The notes: a model not told the origin generated them from the letters alone. Numbered from the stretch's first letter, positions 16,539-26,105 are shown. The stretch is 64,000 nucleotides of DNA from CBDCVD01 sp965224015 (GCA_965224015.1 OZ245032.1:868001-932000); one strand, 5' to 3'. Numbers and translations: made by a program.

Positions 16539-17519
16539 TCAGTAGGCAACGTACACGTCGGTTGTCAGATCTTGCGGTCCGGGCAGCGGCGCGGCCTTTG
16601 CCTCTTCGACAGCTTCGTCGATCAGGGACAGTACCTGCTTGTCGATTGCATCCAACTCTGCATCGGACACGACACCAGCCTCAGTCACCTTCGTGCGGAA
16701 TATTTTCAGACAATCGCGGTTCGCGCGGTTATCCTCGCTTTCGCCGGGAGCCCGGTAGGTCTGGGCATCGCCCTCAAAATGTCCGAAGAAACGGATCATC
16801 TTGCACTCAAGCAGGGTCGGGCCGCCGCCCTCACGCGCCCGCTTGATGACTTCACCGGCGGCTTCGTAAACCGCGAAGAAGTCGGTTCCGTCGACGGTTA
16901 TGCCCGGCATGCCAAAACCGGTGGCGCGGTCGACATAAGAGTCAGACGCAACCGCGTAATCCACTGATGTGGATTCCGCATAGCCGTTGTTCTCGACCAC
17001 AAAGATGGCCGGCAGGTTCCATATGGCGGCAAGGTTCATAGACTCCAGAACCGTACCCTGGTTGGATGCGCCATCACCAAAGAAGGTAATCGCAACGCCG
17101 TCATGGCCCAATTTCTGCGCCGCCAGCGCAGCACCGCAAACCAGAGGCGCTCCCGCACCCAGAATGCCATTGGCACCCATCATGCCCTTGGAGAGGTCGG
17201 CAATGTGCATAGAACCGCCCTTGCCGGCGCAGGAGCCGGTAATTTTGCCGTAAATTTCGGCCATCATAGCCTTCACATCAACGCCTTTGGCGATGCAGTG
17301 GCCATGCCCACGATGGGTTGAGGCAATCCGGTCATGGTCTTGAAGATGCATCATGATGCCGACACCTGCGGCTTCCTCACCGGCGTAAAGATGCACGAAG
17401 CCGGGAATGTCACCGCGTCCAAAATCCACATGCAACCGTTCCTCGAACTCTCGGATCGTTTTCATGCGTCGATAGGCTTCCAGAAGCCCATCTTTGTCTA
17501 CTGGGAATGGGTTGCTCAT
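16539..17519 (-). CDS. acoA: Acetoin dehydrogenase E1 component, alpha subunit
   Basis: A 326-residue E1 alpha subunit. It carries the thiamine diphosphate/Mg motif GDGASNQG through to VVENNGYAES around residues 165-200 and the HRGHGHCIAKG segment near residues 90-100. Length matches AcoA. It starts 16 bases after the acoX stop, with GGGAGG upstream of the ATG, and is followed by acoB, so the operon reads acoX-A-B-C. Confidence 0.88.
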   Translation of the reverse strand: MSNPFPVDKDGLLEAYRRMKTIREFEERLHVDFGRGDIPGFVHLYAGEEAAGVGIMMHLQDHDRIASTHRGHGHCIAKGVDVKAMMAEIYGKITGSCAGKGGSMHIADLSKGMMGANGILGAGAPLVCGAALAAQKLGHDGVAITFFGDGASNQGTVLESMNLAAIWNLPAIFVVENNGYAESTSVDYAVASDSYVDRATGFGMPGITVDGTDFFAVYEAAGEVIKRAREGGGPTLLECKMIRFFGHFEGDAQTYRAPGESEDNRANRDCLKIFRTKVTEAGVVSDAELDAIDKQVLSLIDEAVEEAKAAPLPGPQDLTTDVYVAY

Positions 17520-17535
17520 GAGGTCCTCCCTTTAT

Positions 17536-18576
17536 CTATTGAGCAGCGCGAAGTCGCGCTTCGGTTTCACTGGTTAGAAGTCGATGTTTGGCCGCGTAAG
17601 TCATGCATCCCGGCACATTGATGGTTCGGAATGCGTCCGGCTGCAGCCGGATGCTGACATCGTCGGTTTCGCAAAATGTTATTTCCCTCTCGCCGTCGAG
17701 AGCAAAGGAGCCTGCTGACACACCAGGCAAATAAAGTTCGCCAGGCCGTACCGTTTCGATCGACACAATACCCACCTCTTCAATCAGTCCCGGTGCAATC
17801 GGGACAGTCACCGTGAAGTTAGCCCTGTCGATTGGCGCCAGCCTGACCCGGCGGCCTTCCGGCGTTTCACGCCTTAGCGGCGCAAGAAGACCGACAATCG
17901 ACGACATGCCAATTCCATCCGGCATGCCAAAGGTCACATAGAGATCGCGGAAACTCTCTGTTTTCCAGATAGCCCGGGCGCCGACGAAGCGATCCGCAAC
18001 AACCGCAATATCGACAAGTGCGATTTCCCGGTGGTCGTTGACCTTTACTTCAAGACGCTTGTTGTAACGAAAGGCGTGGTCGCACGGGACCTGCCCGGTA
18101 ACCGCCAGGCCTACGGCAAGTCCGGTGATCGTCGGCTCGCGCAGTTGCGGAAATGCATTGTTCGTACCCGTTGAAATACCGGCAATTGGGGTGTTCCCAC
18201 ACCCTGAAACGACAACCCGGTTGGTGCCGTCGCCGCCCAAAACAACGATTGCCCCAACCCCCAGTTCATGCATTTGACGCGCGGCCTCGGCGCTGTCCTG
18301 CGACGTGCAGGTCACCGGCATATCTAGATAGGTTACCGCCGGAAAACGGCGCACGCCCATTCGCTCTTGGCGATCTATGGTGCGCATAAGCTGGGTTCTG
18401 ATACCGCCATTTTCCGGCATGATGTAGACCTCGTCTACACCGACTGCCGACAGGCCGGTCAACATGCGCAACACGATGTTGGCGCGATCATTTATCGGCA
18501 GGTTTCCCGCATGCGAGATGATCCTGCGAATATCGCGGGCGGAAACCGGATTGGCGATGATCCCAACTCTTGGCAC
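17536..18576 (-). CDS. acoX: AcoX-type ATP-NAD kinase family protein of acetoin catabolism
   Basis: The best start is a GTG at 18576 (AAGGAG eight bases upstream), giving 346 residues starting PRVGIIANPVSARDIRR; the frame is open 50 codons further but without a ribosome site. The protein has the nucleotide-binding VVLGGDGTNRVV of the NAD kinase/diacylglycerol kinase superfamily. AcoX accompanies acetoin dehydrogenase operons in many bacteria; its exact biochemical role is not settled. It is first in the operon. The usual AcoR-type sigma-54 activator is not adjacent. Confidence 0.82.
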   Translation of the reverse strand: MPRVGIIANPVSARDIRRIISHAGNLPINDRANIVLRMLTGLSAVGVDEVYIMPENGGIRTQLMRTIDRQERMGVRRFPAVTYLDMPVTCTSQDSAEAARQMHELGVGAIVVLGGDGTNRVVVSGCGNTPIAGISTGTNNAFPQLREPTITGLAVGLAVTGQVPCDHAFRYNKRLEVKVNDHREIALVDIAVVADRFVGARAIWKTESFRDLYVTFGMPDGIGMSSIVGLLAPLRRETPEGRRVRLAPIDRANFTVTVPIAPGLIEEVGIVSIETVRPGELYLPGVSAGSFALDGEREITFCETDDVSIRLQPDAFRTINVPGCMTYAAKHRLLTSETEARLRAAQ

Positions 18577-18759
18577 TAAGGACACTCCTTCGAAGACGTA
18601 ACACGCAACGGCAATACCAAATTGAATTTTGTCATAGCGGATGCGATGGATCTCGAAAGTTGTGGAAATTCTCCAGCGGCGTTCTCCGAGCAGTTTGATT
18701 TTTGCCTGATAAGACGGCGAGGTCAAGTGTCATGGGTTCGACCGGCTGCGCGAGGGGCT

Positions 18760-18930
18760 CGCCAACCATCAGCCTTACTTCAGATAAAGGGTACAGCGCC
18801 GGTGCCAATAACAACGCTTATCATGTATCGACGCCGGCATTGAACATGATGACCAAGGCCTTAGCCATCGAACTCTCCCCGGGCATGCCCGTAACCGTTG
18901 GGGTCAAGACCGGCAGACGGTGGGTGATCG
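18760..18930 (+). pseudogene. Remnant of a short-chain dehydrogenase gene
   Basis: In the plus frame around 18780-18890 the translation SAGANNNAYHVSTPALNMMT and KALAIELSPG matches the catalytic YxxxK helix region of short-chain dehydrogenases (normally YHVSKAALN); the catalytic Lys is replaced by Thr. Nothing upstream or downstream continues the domain. A decayed fragment of 50-60 codons. Confidence 0.55.
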
Positions 18931-18955
18931 AACTCTTCCTCTCGCCGATCATACG

Positions 18956-19016
18956 CTATAGCAAAATGCGTTTAACCGGAATCCTAGGCATTCCCGTATT
19001 TTCCTCGCATTTTGCT
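18956..19016. repeat. Family C palindrome (CTATAGCAAAATGCG ends)
   Basis: A 61-base inverted repeat, CTATAGCAAAATGCG to CGCATTTTGCTGCGG, in the gap between acoX and the deacetylase gene. Related copies lie at 26837, 43246 and 48428, where they pair with family D. Confidence 0.8.
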
Positions 19017-19076
19017 GCGGCCTTCGCCACGCAATTTTCCATCGTTTTCCTCAAATATGGGAATGTCTGAATTTTC

Positions 19077-19390
19077 CATACCCTCGATATCAAATACAAG
19101 TTCGAGCTGTTTTATTTCTCGAGCTTCAGAACGATTCATCTGCAATGTCCTCAATTATTCCTCTATATAATTACTCTTTTGTCTTACATCTTTTCCGAGT
19201 AACATTGGAGAATTTGCAAAATGGGGAGCCCAGTAAGGACTCCCTTGTGGACAGGACCGAGCCACAGCATGCTAAAAGCCACATGCCTTTTGCGATCCAT
19301 ATCAATCGCCTGCAATTCGGTTTGCCCATTTGAAATCAGAATTGTGGCTGATATTACCAGCCAAGCTTGTCAACAAATAGTTTAGATTTC
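19077..19390. other. Intergenic stretch with no recognised content
   Basis: AT-rich sequence between the family C palindrome and the 3' end of the deacetylase gene. No gene, RNA or known repeat seen. Confidence 0.5.
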
Positions 19391-19426
19391 CAGCCCTTCA
19401 TCCAGCCCTTCATCCAGCCCTTCATC
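19391..19426. repeat. Three tandem copies of a 12-base unit
   Basis: CAGCCCTTCATC occurs three times in direct succession, ending at the stop codon of the deacetylase gene read on the minus strand. The unit length is a multiple of three. Confidence 0.9.
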
Positions 19427-20319
19427 TAGATCTGAAATGCTTCAGGAGGCGCGTTGTAGAGTGGCAGGCGAACGTTCCGAGGGCTGTATCCCTGGGCCGT
19501 AACTTTGCGGACATGGGCGGCTATCTCGTCCAAACGTGCGAACCAGACATCACCCTTTTCAAGCATGTAGGCGATCAGTTTTTCGACTTCCATCCAGCGT
19601 GACAGACGCCCGCTTACAAAAGGGTGCCAGGGCGTTATCCACAGTCCGCCATGTTCCCACATGGCGTCAAATTCCGCGCGAAATACCTTAATGGCTTCTG
19701 CTGGCGCCTTGATCTGCATTTCAAAACCTATTTCGGGTTGGTGTACATAAGGCGGCCAGTCGTCCACCGCCCAGTTCACCGGGAGTTCCACGAGATCACC
19801 TTTTTCGTTGGATATCAGATATGGCACGTCATCTGACATCAGCGAACTGTCGTACTCGAAGCCCTGCTGCAGCAACAAATCGAGCGTGTTGTCTGTAAAG
19901 TGGTATAGCGGCGCTCGGGAACCTTTGGGTCGTTGGCCAGTCAGACGTTCCAGAACCTCCATCGACTTCAACAGACTGTCTGCTTCCCGCTGTCGGCTAA
20001 GTTCGACAAACGGTTCATGAGCATGGCTGTGGTAGCCGATCTCGTGCCCATCATTCACAATGGCTTCAACTGCATCGGGATAGGTTTCTGCGCTCCATCC
20101 GGGAATAAAGAAGGTCTGTTTCAGACCGAACTTCCGGAAAGTATTGAGAATTCGGGGAATTGCCACGTGCGGCCCATATTGCAAATTTGTGCATGCGGCG
20201 ATGCGACGATGGGAATCGCGCGGGTTCGCAATGTGGATCAGGCTGTCCGCATCCATATCAAGCGAAATCGCCACCGCGCATCGGGCGCCATTGGGCCAAG
20301 GAACAGGATTGGCAATCAT
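19426..20319 (-). CDS. Polysaccharide deacetylase-fold hydrolase (PuuE/NodB superfamily)
   Basis: A 297-residue carbohydrate esterase 4-fold protein. Metal ligands are visible: Asp21/Asp23 in ISLDMDAD and His97/His101 in GYHSHAHEPF; TPWHPFVSGRLSR is the late His motif. No signal peptide, so it is cytoplasmic, unlike peptidoglycan deacetylases. It overlaps the permease gene by 4 bases and is last in a BMP-type transporter operon. Cytoplasmic members of this fold near nucleobase importers include PuuE-type allantoinases, so hydrolysis of an imported amide or cyclic ureide is plausible; the substrate is not determined. Confidence 0.8.
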   Translation of the reverse strand: MIANPVPWPNGARCAVAISLDMDADSLIHIANPRDSHRRIAACTNLQYGPHVAIPRILNTFRKFGLKQTFFIPGWSAETYPDAVEAIVNDGHEIGYHSHAHEPFVELSRQREADSLLKSMEVLERLTGQRPKGSRAPLYHFTDNTLDLLLQQGFEYDSSLMSDDVPYLISNEKGDLVELPVNWAVDDWPPYVHQPEIGFEMQIKAPAEAIKVFRAEFDAMWEHGGLWITPWHPFVSGRLSRWMEVEKLIAYMLEKGDVWFARLDEIAAHVRKVTAQGYSPRNVRLPLYNAPPEAFQI

Positions 20320-21260
20320 TTCGCGCCTCGTTCAAAATCTAGACCTAAAGCAGCCGGCGGGCGAACCTTGCCAGACAGGACAACCAAAGCCATGATGGAT
20401 GCCACATAGGGCAGCATGGCGAAAAACTGATACGGGACATCCGGGCTCGCGAATTGCATCCTGAGTTGCAGGGCGTCTGCAAAACCAAAGAACACCGCTG
20501 CCGCAAGCGCACCAATTGGATGCCATCTGCCGAGAATGAGCGCTGCTAGAGCGATAAAACCTTTTCCTGCACTCATGTTTTCGGTGAAAACGAAAACCTG
20601 GGACAGTACGATGTAAGCGCCACCCAACCCGGCTAAAGCACAGCTAAGCGTCACGATCCAAAAGCGATTGCTCAACACAGAGATACCAGCCGTATCTGCC
20701 GCACGCGGATACTCTCCGATGGCACGCATTTTTAATCCCCACGGCGTGCGGAACATCGCCCACCAGAAAAACGGTATCAGCAGATAAATCATGTAGAACA
20801 GGATATCCTGATGGAACAATGGTTGCCCGATGAAGGGAATCCGTGACAAGATCGGTATTTCGAAGGGGGTGAAACCGGGCAGGTTTTGCGACGAGGTACC
20901 ACCTGTGAAAACGACACGTGCCAAATAAGATGTGAACCCCAACATCAAGATGTTGATTGCGATCCCTGCAACAATTTGATTGACCCGCATCAACACACTT
21001 AGTGTGGCCAGGATCACTCCGGCAAACCCCGCAAAGAGTAAGGCAAACACTACACCACCCATCGCAGATCCGGTAGCGTAGGCGCCGGCGGCACCGCCAA
21101 AAGCTCCGGCCAGAACGCAACCTTCCAGGCCGATATTGTAGACACCTGAGCGCTCGCTCAGCACGCCGCCAAGCGCTGCAAAAACAATCGGTATGGAAAG
21201 ACGCATTCCGGTGCCAAGAAAATCCGTTAGCTGTCCGACATCGAAGAGAAACGCAAACAT
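20316..21260 (-). CDS. BMP-type ABC transporter permease 2
   Basis: A 314-residue inner-membrane permease of the nucleoside/BMP branch of the RbsC-like family (NupQ/YufQ type). The ATG at 21260, preceded by AGGGGGATG, fits better than an upstream in-frame start that would overlap the preceding gene. Landmarks are GGVLSERSGVYNIGLEG near residues 30-50, the cytoplasmic WGLKMRAIGEYPRAADTAG and SAGKGFIALAALILGRWHP. It pairs with the larger permease at 21268-22350. Confidence 0.88.
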   Translation of the reverse strand: MFAFLFDVGQLTDFLGTGMRLSIPIVFAALGGVLSERSGVYNIGLEGCVLAGAFGGAAGAYATGSAMGGVVFALLFAGFAGVILATLSVLMRVNQIVAGIAINILMLGFTSYLARVVFTGGTSSQNLPGFTPFEIPILSRIPFIGQPLFHQDILFYMIYLLIPFFWWAMFRTPWGLKMRAIGEYPRAADTAGISVLSNRFWIVTLSCALAGLGGAYIVLSQVFVFTENMSAGKGFIALAALILGRWHPIGALAAAVFFGFADALQLRMQFASPDVPYQFFAMLPYVASIMALVVLSGKVRPPAALGLDFERGAK

Positions 21261-21267
21261 TTTCAAA

Positions 21268-22350
21268 TCATCCCCCTTCGGTTTTGGGTGATAAGGATTT
21301 CCGGTCAAATATGGAGAAACGTTTCTGCCAGGTCTCTCGGTCGATACGCAGCGCCAGGCTGGCGGCAGTAAAGATGATCACCATACCCTGAATTGCTTCA
21401 ATGATTGCGCTCTCAAGACCCGTGGCGCGCTGCATGATGTTGGCACCCGCTTGCAAACCACTCAGGAAAAACGCGGATAATGGCAGCAAGATGGGATTGA
21501 GGCTTGCAAGAAAAGCGACCACGATGCCGTCATAGCCAAAGCCCGGGCTAAACATATGATAGAGACGGTACTTAAGGCCGATCACTTCAATAGTTCCCGC
21601 AAGACCTGCGACGGCGCCACCGACAAACATGCTTACAAGGATTTGCCGATTAACGTTGATGCCTGCATATTTTGCTGCAACTGGGTTTTGTCCAACCGTA
21701 TTCCAGGCGAACCCAAGGGTTGAATACTTCAGAACGAACCAAAAGACCAATGACAACACGAGTCCGAGTAGAATACCGGAATGAACATCGGTCCCAGGCA
21801 TGATGAGCGAGAGCATAAGATTATCAGGAATTTCCTCACTATAAGGATAAGGCGCACCCGGTTGCATCATGGGACCAGACACAAAAAAGCTGACAATGTT
21901 GATGGCGATGTAGTTCATGAGGATCGTAACGATCACCTCGTTGATTCCCCGATAAGCTTTCAAAATCGCCGGTATAAGCGCCCATAATCCGCCCCCGACG
22001 GCACCAGCTGCTACCACCACCAGTAGGTGGAGTGGTCCCATCTCAGGCAGAAGCAGGGCGGCTACGCTAGCTAATAACGCCCCCATATAGATTTGACCTT
22101 CACCGCCGATATTGAACATGCCGGCCCGCAAGGGGATCACGACAGCCAGGCTGGCAAGTAGAATGGGTGACATTTTTGTCAGCGTGCTTGCCAATCCGTA
22201 GTAGTCAAAGAATGCACCATGGAACAGCGCACCGTATGCTTCGATCGGGCTATGTCCGGAAAGCGCCATCAAAATTCCGCCCAAAAATAGCGCCAGCAAT
22301 ACAGCCCAAACCGTGCGTAACTTGATAAAAGTGTTCATGAACCAAGACAT
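21268..22350 (-). CDS. BMP-type ABC transporter permease 1
   Basis: A 360-residue permease (NupP/YufP type). Landmarks are AGMFNIGGEGQIYMGAL around residues 75-95, the EVIVTILMNYIAINIVSFFV helix, and NPVAAKYAGINV in the ATPase-contact region. About ten hydrophobic segments are visible. Its start overlaps the ATPase stop by one base and its stop is 7 bases before the next permease. Together they should import a nucleoside, nucleobase or related solute. Confidence 0.9.
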   Translation of the reverse strand: MSWFMNTFIKLRTVWAVLLALFLGGILMALSGHSPIEAYGALFHGAFFDYYGLASTLTKMSPILLASLAVVIPLRAGMFNIGGEGQIYMGALLASVAALLLPEMGPLHLLVVVAAGAVGGGLWALIPAILKAYRGINEVIVTILMNYIAINIVSFFVSGPMMQPGAPYPYSEEIPDNLMLSLIMPGTDVHSGILLGLVLSLVFWFVLKYSTLGFAWNTVGQNPVAAKYAGINVNRQILVSMFVGGAVAGLAGTIEVIGLKYRLYHMFSPGFGYDGIVVAFLASLNPILLPLSAFFLSGLQAGANIMQRATGLESAIIEAIQGMVIIFTAASLALRIDRETWQKRFSIFDRKSLSPKTEGG

Positions 22351-23870
22351 TAGGCGTGCTCCCGAATTCCGGCCATCAACATCCCGACGCGTTCTGAAGT
22401 TGCCTCTTCGGTCTTCAAAACACCTGTGACTTTACCTTCACACATGACGGCAATTCGATCGGCTACCTCCATGATGTGTTCAAGCTCAGTTGAAATATAC
22501 AGGACGGCCTTGCCAGCTTCTCTGAGTGCAAGAACATTCTTCTGAACGTTTTCGATCGCACCGACGTCAAGACCCTTACACGGCTGCACCACCAGCAATA
22601 CTTCGGGCCCTGTTTCAATCTCGCGTGCGAATACCAGCTTTTGCTGATTTCCGCCGGACAGAAAGCGAATGGCCTGATTTATGGAATGGAGACGTACGTC
22701 GTACCTTTCAATCCAGTCTTTGACGGTATTGCTGATTACACGAAGCTGCATAAGGCCAAACTTTGTGTTGGGTGGCCGCGCGAAATCCCGCAATGCACCG
22801 TTCAGGGCAACGGAATAATCCATCACTAACGCGGTGCCATGGCGGTCGGCCGGAACATAGCCAAGCCGATGGTCGTGACGACGGCTATCAACGGTTTCCT
22901 TCGAGACGGGTTTGTCACAGATGAAAATTTCACCTTCCGACAATTGAATCATGCCAGAAACCGCATCAGCAAGCTCATCCTGACCATTGCCGTCAACGCC
23001 GGCGACGCCCAGAATTTCGCCGGCTTTGACCTCCAGCGATACATTGCTCAGATGGTTGATCCCCTGATTGCTTACGACCGAGGCATTTTCCACACGGAGC
23101 AAAGGTTTACCAGTCCGCACCTCGGTTTTTGTAAAACCGGCATGAAGATCACGACCCATCATGGAGCGCGCCAGTTCCGTTTGCGTCGTATTGCTGGCTT
23201 GCACGCTTTCCGTGATCCGCCCGTGCCTCATTACTGTGATGTCGTCGGATACAGTCATGACCTCATCCAGCTTATGGGTGATAAAGACTACGGTCTTTCC
23301 TTTGGCGCGCAGTTTGCTGAGGCCATCAAGGAAGGTCTCGACCTCTGGCGGGGCCAAAACGCTGGTCGGTTCGTCAAGTATGAGAAGGTCGACATCGCGA
23401 TAGAGAACCTTGAGAATTTCAACGCGCTGGCGCATTCCCATCGAGAGACGCCAGATTTCCTTGTCTGGCTCAACATCAAACCCGTATTCTTCGCTCAGCG
23501 CGGCAATTTTTCGGGAATGTTCTTTGTAATCAATATTCGCACCCAGGCCTTCCAGGCCGAGAATGATGTTTTCCGTTACGGTCAGGCTGTCCACCAGCAT
23601 GAAGTGCTGGTGAATCATACCAATATGGTGATGCAACGCATCCCTCGGGGATGATAGTATTGTCGGCTCGCCGTTGATGCGTACCTCGCCGCTTGTGGGC
23701 TGGTAAAGGCCATAGATTATGTTCATCAGCGTTGTTTTTCCCGCACCATTCTCTCCCAAAACAGCGTGGATAAGGCCTTTGTGAATATCCATATTCACGC
23801 CATCAAGGGCGACGAAATCACCAAACTTTCGAACAACGTCGTGGAGACTGACAAAGGCTTGCATCCTCAT
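22350..23870 (-). CDS. BMP-type ABC transporter ATPase with two nucleotide-binding domains
   Basis: A 506-residue duplicated ATPase (NupO/RbsA-like). The first half has a full Walker A GENGAGKTTLMN, signature LSMGMRQRVEILK and Walker B LLILDEPTSVL. The second half has a degenerate Walker A (GVDGNGQDELAD) and an altered Walker B (VVQPCKGLDVG), so only the first site is expected to hydrolyse ATP efficiently, as is usual in this family. The upstream gap (23871-24098) is filled by a family E repeat that separates the gene from the binding protein. Confidence 0.92.
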   Translation of the reverse strand: MRMQAFVSLHDVVRKFGDFVALDGVNMDIHKGLIHAVLGENGAGKTTLMNIIYGLYQPTSGEVRINGEPTILSSPRDALHHHIGMIHQHFMLVDSLTVTENIILGLEGLGANIDYKEHSRKIAALSEEYGFDVEPDKEIWRLSMGMRQRVEILKVLYRDVDLLILDEPTSVLAPPEVETFLDGLSKLRAKGKTVVFITHKLDEVMTVSDDITVMRHGRITESVQASNTTQTELARSMMGRDLHAGFTKTEVRTGKPLLRVENASVVSNQGINHLSNVSLEVKAGEILGVAGVDGNGQDELADAVSGMIQLSEGEIFICDKPVSKETVDSRRHDHRLGYVPADRHGTALVMDYSVALNGALRDFARPPNTKFGLMQLRVISNTVKDWIERYDVRLHSINQAIRFLSGGNQQKLVFAREIETGPEVLLVVQPCKGLDVGAIENVQKNVLALREAGKAVLYISTELEHIMEVADRIAVMCEGKVTGVLKTEEATSERVGMLMAGIREHA

Positions 23871-23878
23871 TGCTCTCC

Positions 23879-24045
23879 TAGAGCGTGCCAGGTTTTAATA
23901 GAAGCCATTCTGTTTCTCGATTGGCGAGGCGATTCCCACGTTCAAGGCGATCAAAGAGCGATGTTTATCTATCTCTCAAGAGCGGCTTGGGCGTGGGCGT
24001 TGCGCCAATCGGAAACCCGAAGGGGCGGGCGCTTTTGCTATAGGA
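23879..24045. repeat. Family E repeat, partial copy
   Basis: Begins TAGAGCGTGCCAGGTTTTAA and continues with sequence (ATTCTGTTTCTCGATTGGCG and GCCAATCGGAAACCCGAAGG) that recurs in inverted order in the complete copy at 54402-54676. The opposite terminus is missing. It separates the binding-protein gene from the ATPase gene of one transporter. Confidence 0.8.
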
Positions 24046-24098
24046 CACGGTTTGGTTGGCCAGGCTTGCAAGCATGGCCAACGCGGGTGGCGGGAGAC

Positions 24099-25061
24099 CT
24101 AGGGCTTGAGCTCCCCTGAGATCATCTGGGCTACAGCGGTTTTAACCGCCGCCTGGACATCCGCTGGAACGCTTTCGTGGAAAGTTCCAAGCCGGGCGGC
24201 ATCCGGGGCCTCAAAGCCATATGCATAAGCTTTGCCTGGCAATTTACCGTCCTCAATCTCGCTAAGCACGGTAACCATCGCACCGGGAAGGTCGATAATT
24301 GCGGATTGCAGAATGATATCCGGCCAATCGGCAATTGCATCATAGTAGATGCCGAAACCATGCACGCCCTTTTCCTGGATTGCCTGCAAGCTGCCGACCG
24401 TCGCATTGTCCATGGTTGGGAAAATAACATCCGCGCCCTGGGAAATAAGGCCTAAGGTTGCCTCCTTGCCTTTGGCGACATCGTCCCAATCGCTTGTCCA
24501 TGCCACGAGAACTTGTGCATCAGGACGCGCGGCGAGAAAACCGGCTTCGTAGCCTTCCATCAAGTTGATGGAAAAAGGAATTTGCTGCGCCCCGACAAAG
24601 CCGCCGATGCCACTTTTTGATAGTTTGCCGCCAATCAAACCCAAAGCGTAACCAAGTTGACGATACGCAAAGTTCAACGTGGCGATGTTCCCGCCGGCTT
24701 GGGAACCACTCACAACCAGGAACGAAGTATCGGGATTACGTCGCGCAACCCGATTTACAGATTCCTGAAATTCAGACCCGTGACCGATGACGATATCATA
24801 GCCGCGTCGCGCATAGTCAGCGAGGGCTTCGGCCTGATCCGGTTGGGCTACCTTTTCGCTATAAGCCATCCCCAGACCCAGCGTCTCGGAGGCTTTGACA
24901 GCACCTTCGTATCCTGCCTGATTGAAAGAGTTGTCCGTAATTACGCCAGGTAGGACAATCGCAAATTTGCCAGATTCGTCCGCGAGTGTCGTTTGTGGTG
25001 TAAGCAGAGCTAAGGCTGCAATGAACGCCTTAAATCCGCTGGTTGGTTTTACAAAATTCAT
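24099..25061 (-). CDS. BMP family substrate-binding protein of ABC importer
   Basis: A 320-residue periplasmic binding protein of the basic membrane protein (PnrA/Med) family, which binds nucleosides, purines or related molecules. Signal peptide residues 1-27 (FIAALALLTPQTTLA). Family motifs are IVLPGVITDNSFNQAGYEGA, DIVIGHGSEFQESVNRVA and GADVIFPTMDNATVGSLQAI. AAGGAGG-type ribosome site just upstream (complement of 25065-25073). It is the promoter-proximal gene, divergent from the TetR gene. Confidence 0.92.
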   Translation of the reverse strand: MNFVKPTSGFKAFIAALALLTPQTTLADESGKFAIVLPGVITDNSFNQAGYEGAVKASETLGLGMAYSEKVAQPDQAEALADYARRGYDIVIGHGSEFQESVNRVARRNPDTSFLVVSGSQAGGNIATLNFAYRQLGYALGLIGGKLSKSGIGGFVGAQQIPFSINLMEGYEAGFLAARPDAQVLVAWTSDWDDVAKGKEATLGLISQGADVIFPTMDNATVGSLQAIQEKGVHGFGIYYDAIADWPDIILQSAIIDLPGAMVTVLSEIEDGKLPGKAYAYGFEAPDAARLGTFHESVPADVQAAVKTAVAQMISGELKP

Positions 25062-25248
25062 CTTATCCTCCTTGTTTTGTGCTTGCGCCGGGAATCGATT
25101 TTGTGCGGTCCCTTGGGGTTGCTTCCAGGTTATATTATTTTAGTTGCATAAATTTTTATGTCAATTAAAAATTAATTAATTAAAAATTTTATTGCGCCAC
25201 TCATGGAATTGTGGAATTTTGTTACGAGAGACAAATGAGTAGTGAAAG
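25062..25248. promoter_or_regulatory. Divergent control region between the BMP importer and the TetR gene
   Basis: The 187 bases hold a very AT-rich palindromic core around 25160-25190 made of repeated AATTAAAAATT units with TTAATTAATTAA at its centre. This lies where both divergent promoters would sit and is a candidate operator for the TetR-family regulator. No clean -35/-10 pair is claimed. Confidence 0.45.
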
Positions 25249-25908
25249 ATGGCTTCAAAGAGCTCAGTAAAGCAGAAGACAGGATTGCGTCAGCGGCAGA
25301 AAGAAATTCGACGAAAGCAAATACTTGAGGCTGCAAGGGTAAGATTTGCGAAAGCAGGATTTAAGAGCACCACGATGGAGGCCATTGCCGACGATGTTGG
25401 CATGTCTTCGGTAACAATCGCTAATTACTACGGTTCAAAGGTCGGCTTACTGTTGGCTCTTGTTCAGGAGAGTGATGCGCTCCTAATCGATCGACTGAAG
25501 CCTCTTATGGAAACTACGGACGAAAACGCCGTTGGCGTGGTTTCTCAGTTCGGAGAAACCATTCGTGAAAATGCCATTAACTTTTTGAGTAAGTCACTGT
25601 GGCGACAAGTTCTGGCGGCAAGTATTACCGACGAAAGCGAAGATTTTCGCGAGACATATGAAAAACTTGACAACAAATTAATAGAGTTGTTGGAGTTGTT
25701 AATCGTGAAACTTCAAAATGATAGAAAACTCGACTCCAGTCTGAATCCAACGAAACTGGCCGATACTATATTTTCGCTTCAAAACAACCGCTTTATTCAA
25801 TTCATGTCGTCAGACAATATCGGTAAAAAAGAAATGGCACGGTTGTTCAGAGATGATGTCGCCTTCTTGTTGCAGCACTACATTCCAAATACGAAAACCA
25901 CGCAATAA
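25249..25908 (+). CDS. TetR/AcrR family transcriptional regulator
   Basis: A 219-residue regulator. A basic N-terminal tail (QRQKEIRRKQ) precedes the TetR helix-turn-helix at residues 22-65: ILEAARVRFAKAGFKSTTME, IADDVGMSSVTIANYYGSKV. The C-terminal ligand-binding part is divergent and family-typical in length. Its divergent placement makes it the likely local repressor of the BMP importer and deacetylase operon; the ligand would then be the imported solute or a product. Confidence 0.9.
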   Translation: MASKSSVKQKTGLRQRQKEIRRKQILEAARVRFAKAGFKSTTMEAIADDVGMSSVTIANYYGSKVGLLLALVQESDALLIDRLKPLMETTDENAVGVVSQFGETIRENAINFLSKSLWRQVLAASITDESEDFRETYEKLDNKLIELLELLIVKLQNDRKLDSSLNPTKLADTIFSLQNNRFIQFMSSDNIGKKEMARLFRDDVAFLLQHYIPNTKTTQ

Positions 25909-26105
25909 TTGTGATCGCATACTTGGTATTGCAGCCAGGCCCTTTCTAAGCGACGTAAAGGTGTTAATCTGGTATTTTTTGAGGATTTTCATTCGGTCTC
26001 TGCATGGATGCTTGAAGTGCAATATCCCCAATTTCCATAGCAGGGATCGGATGGACAACCTACTGATGGACAACCTGCTGAAAGCTCACTCCTTGCAATA
26101 GCCTC

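Noticed and set aside
22839..23654. A 271-codon plus-strand frame
   Set aside because: Antisense to the well-supported two-domain ABC ATPase; composition is that of a shadow frame.
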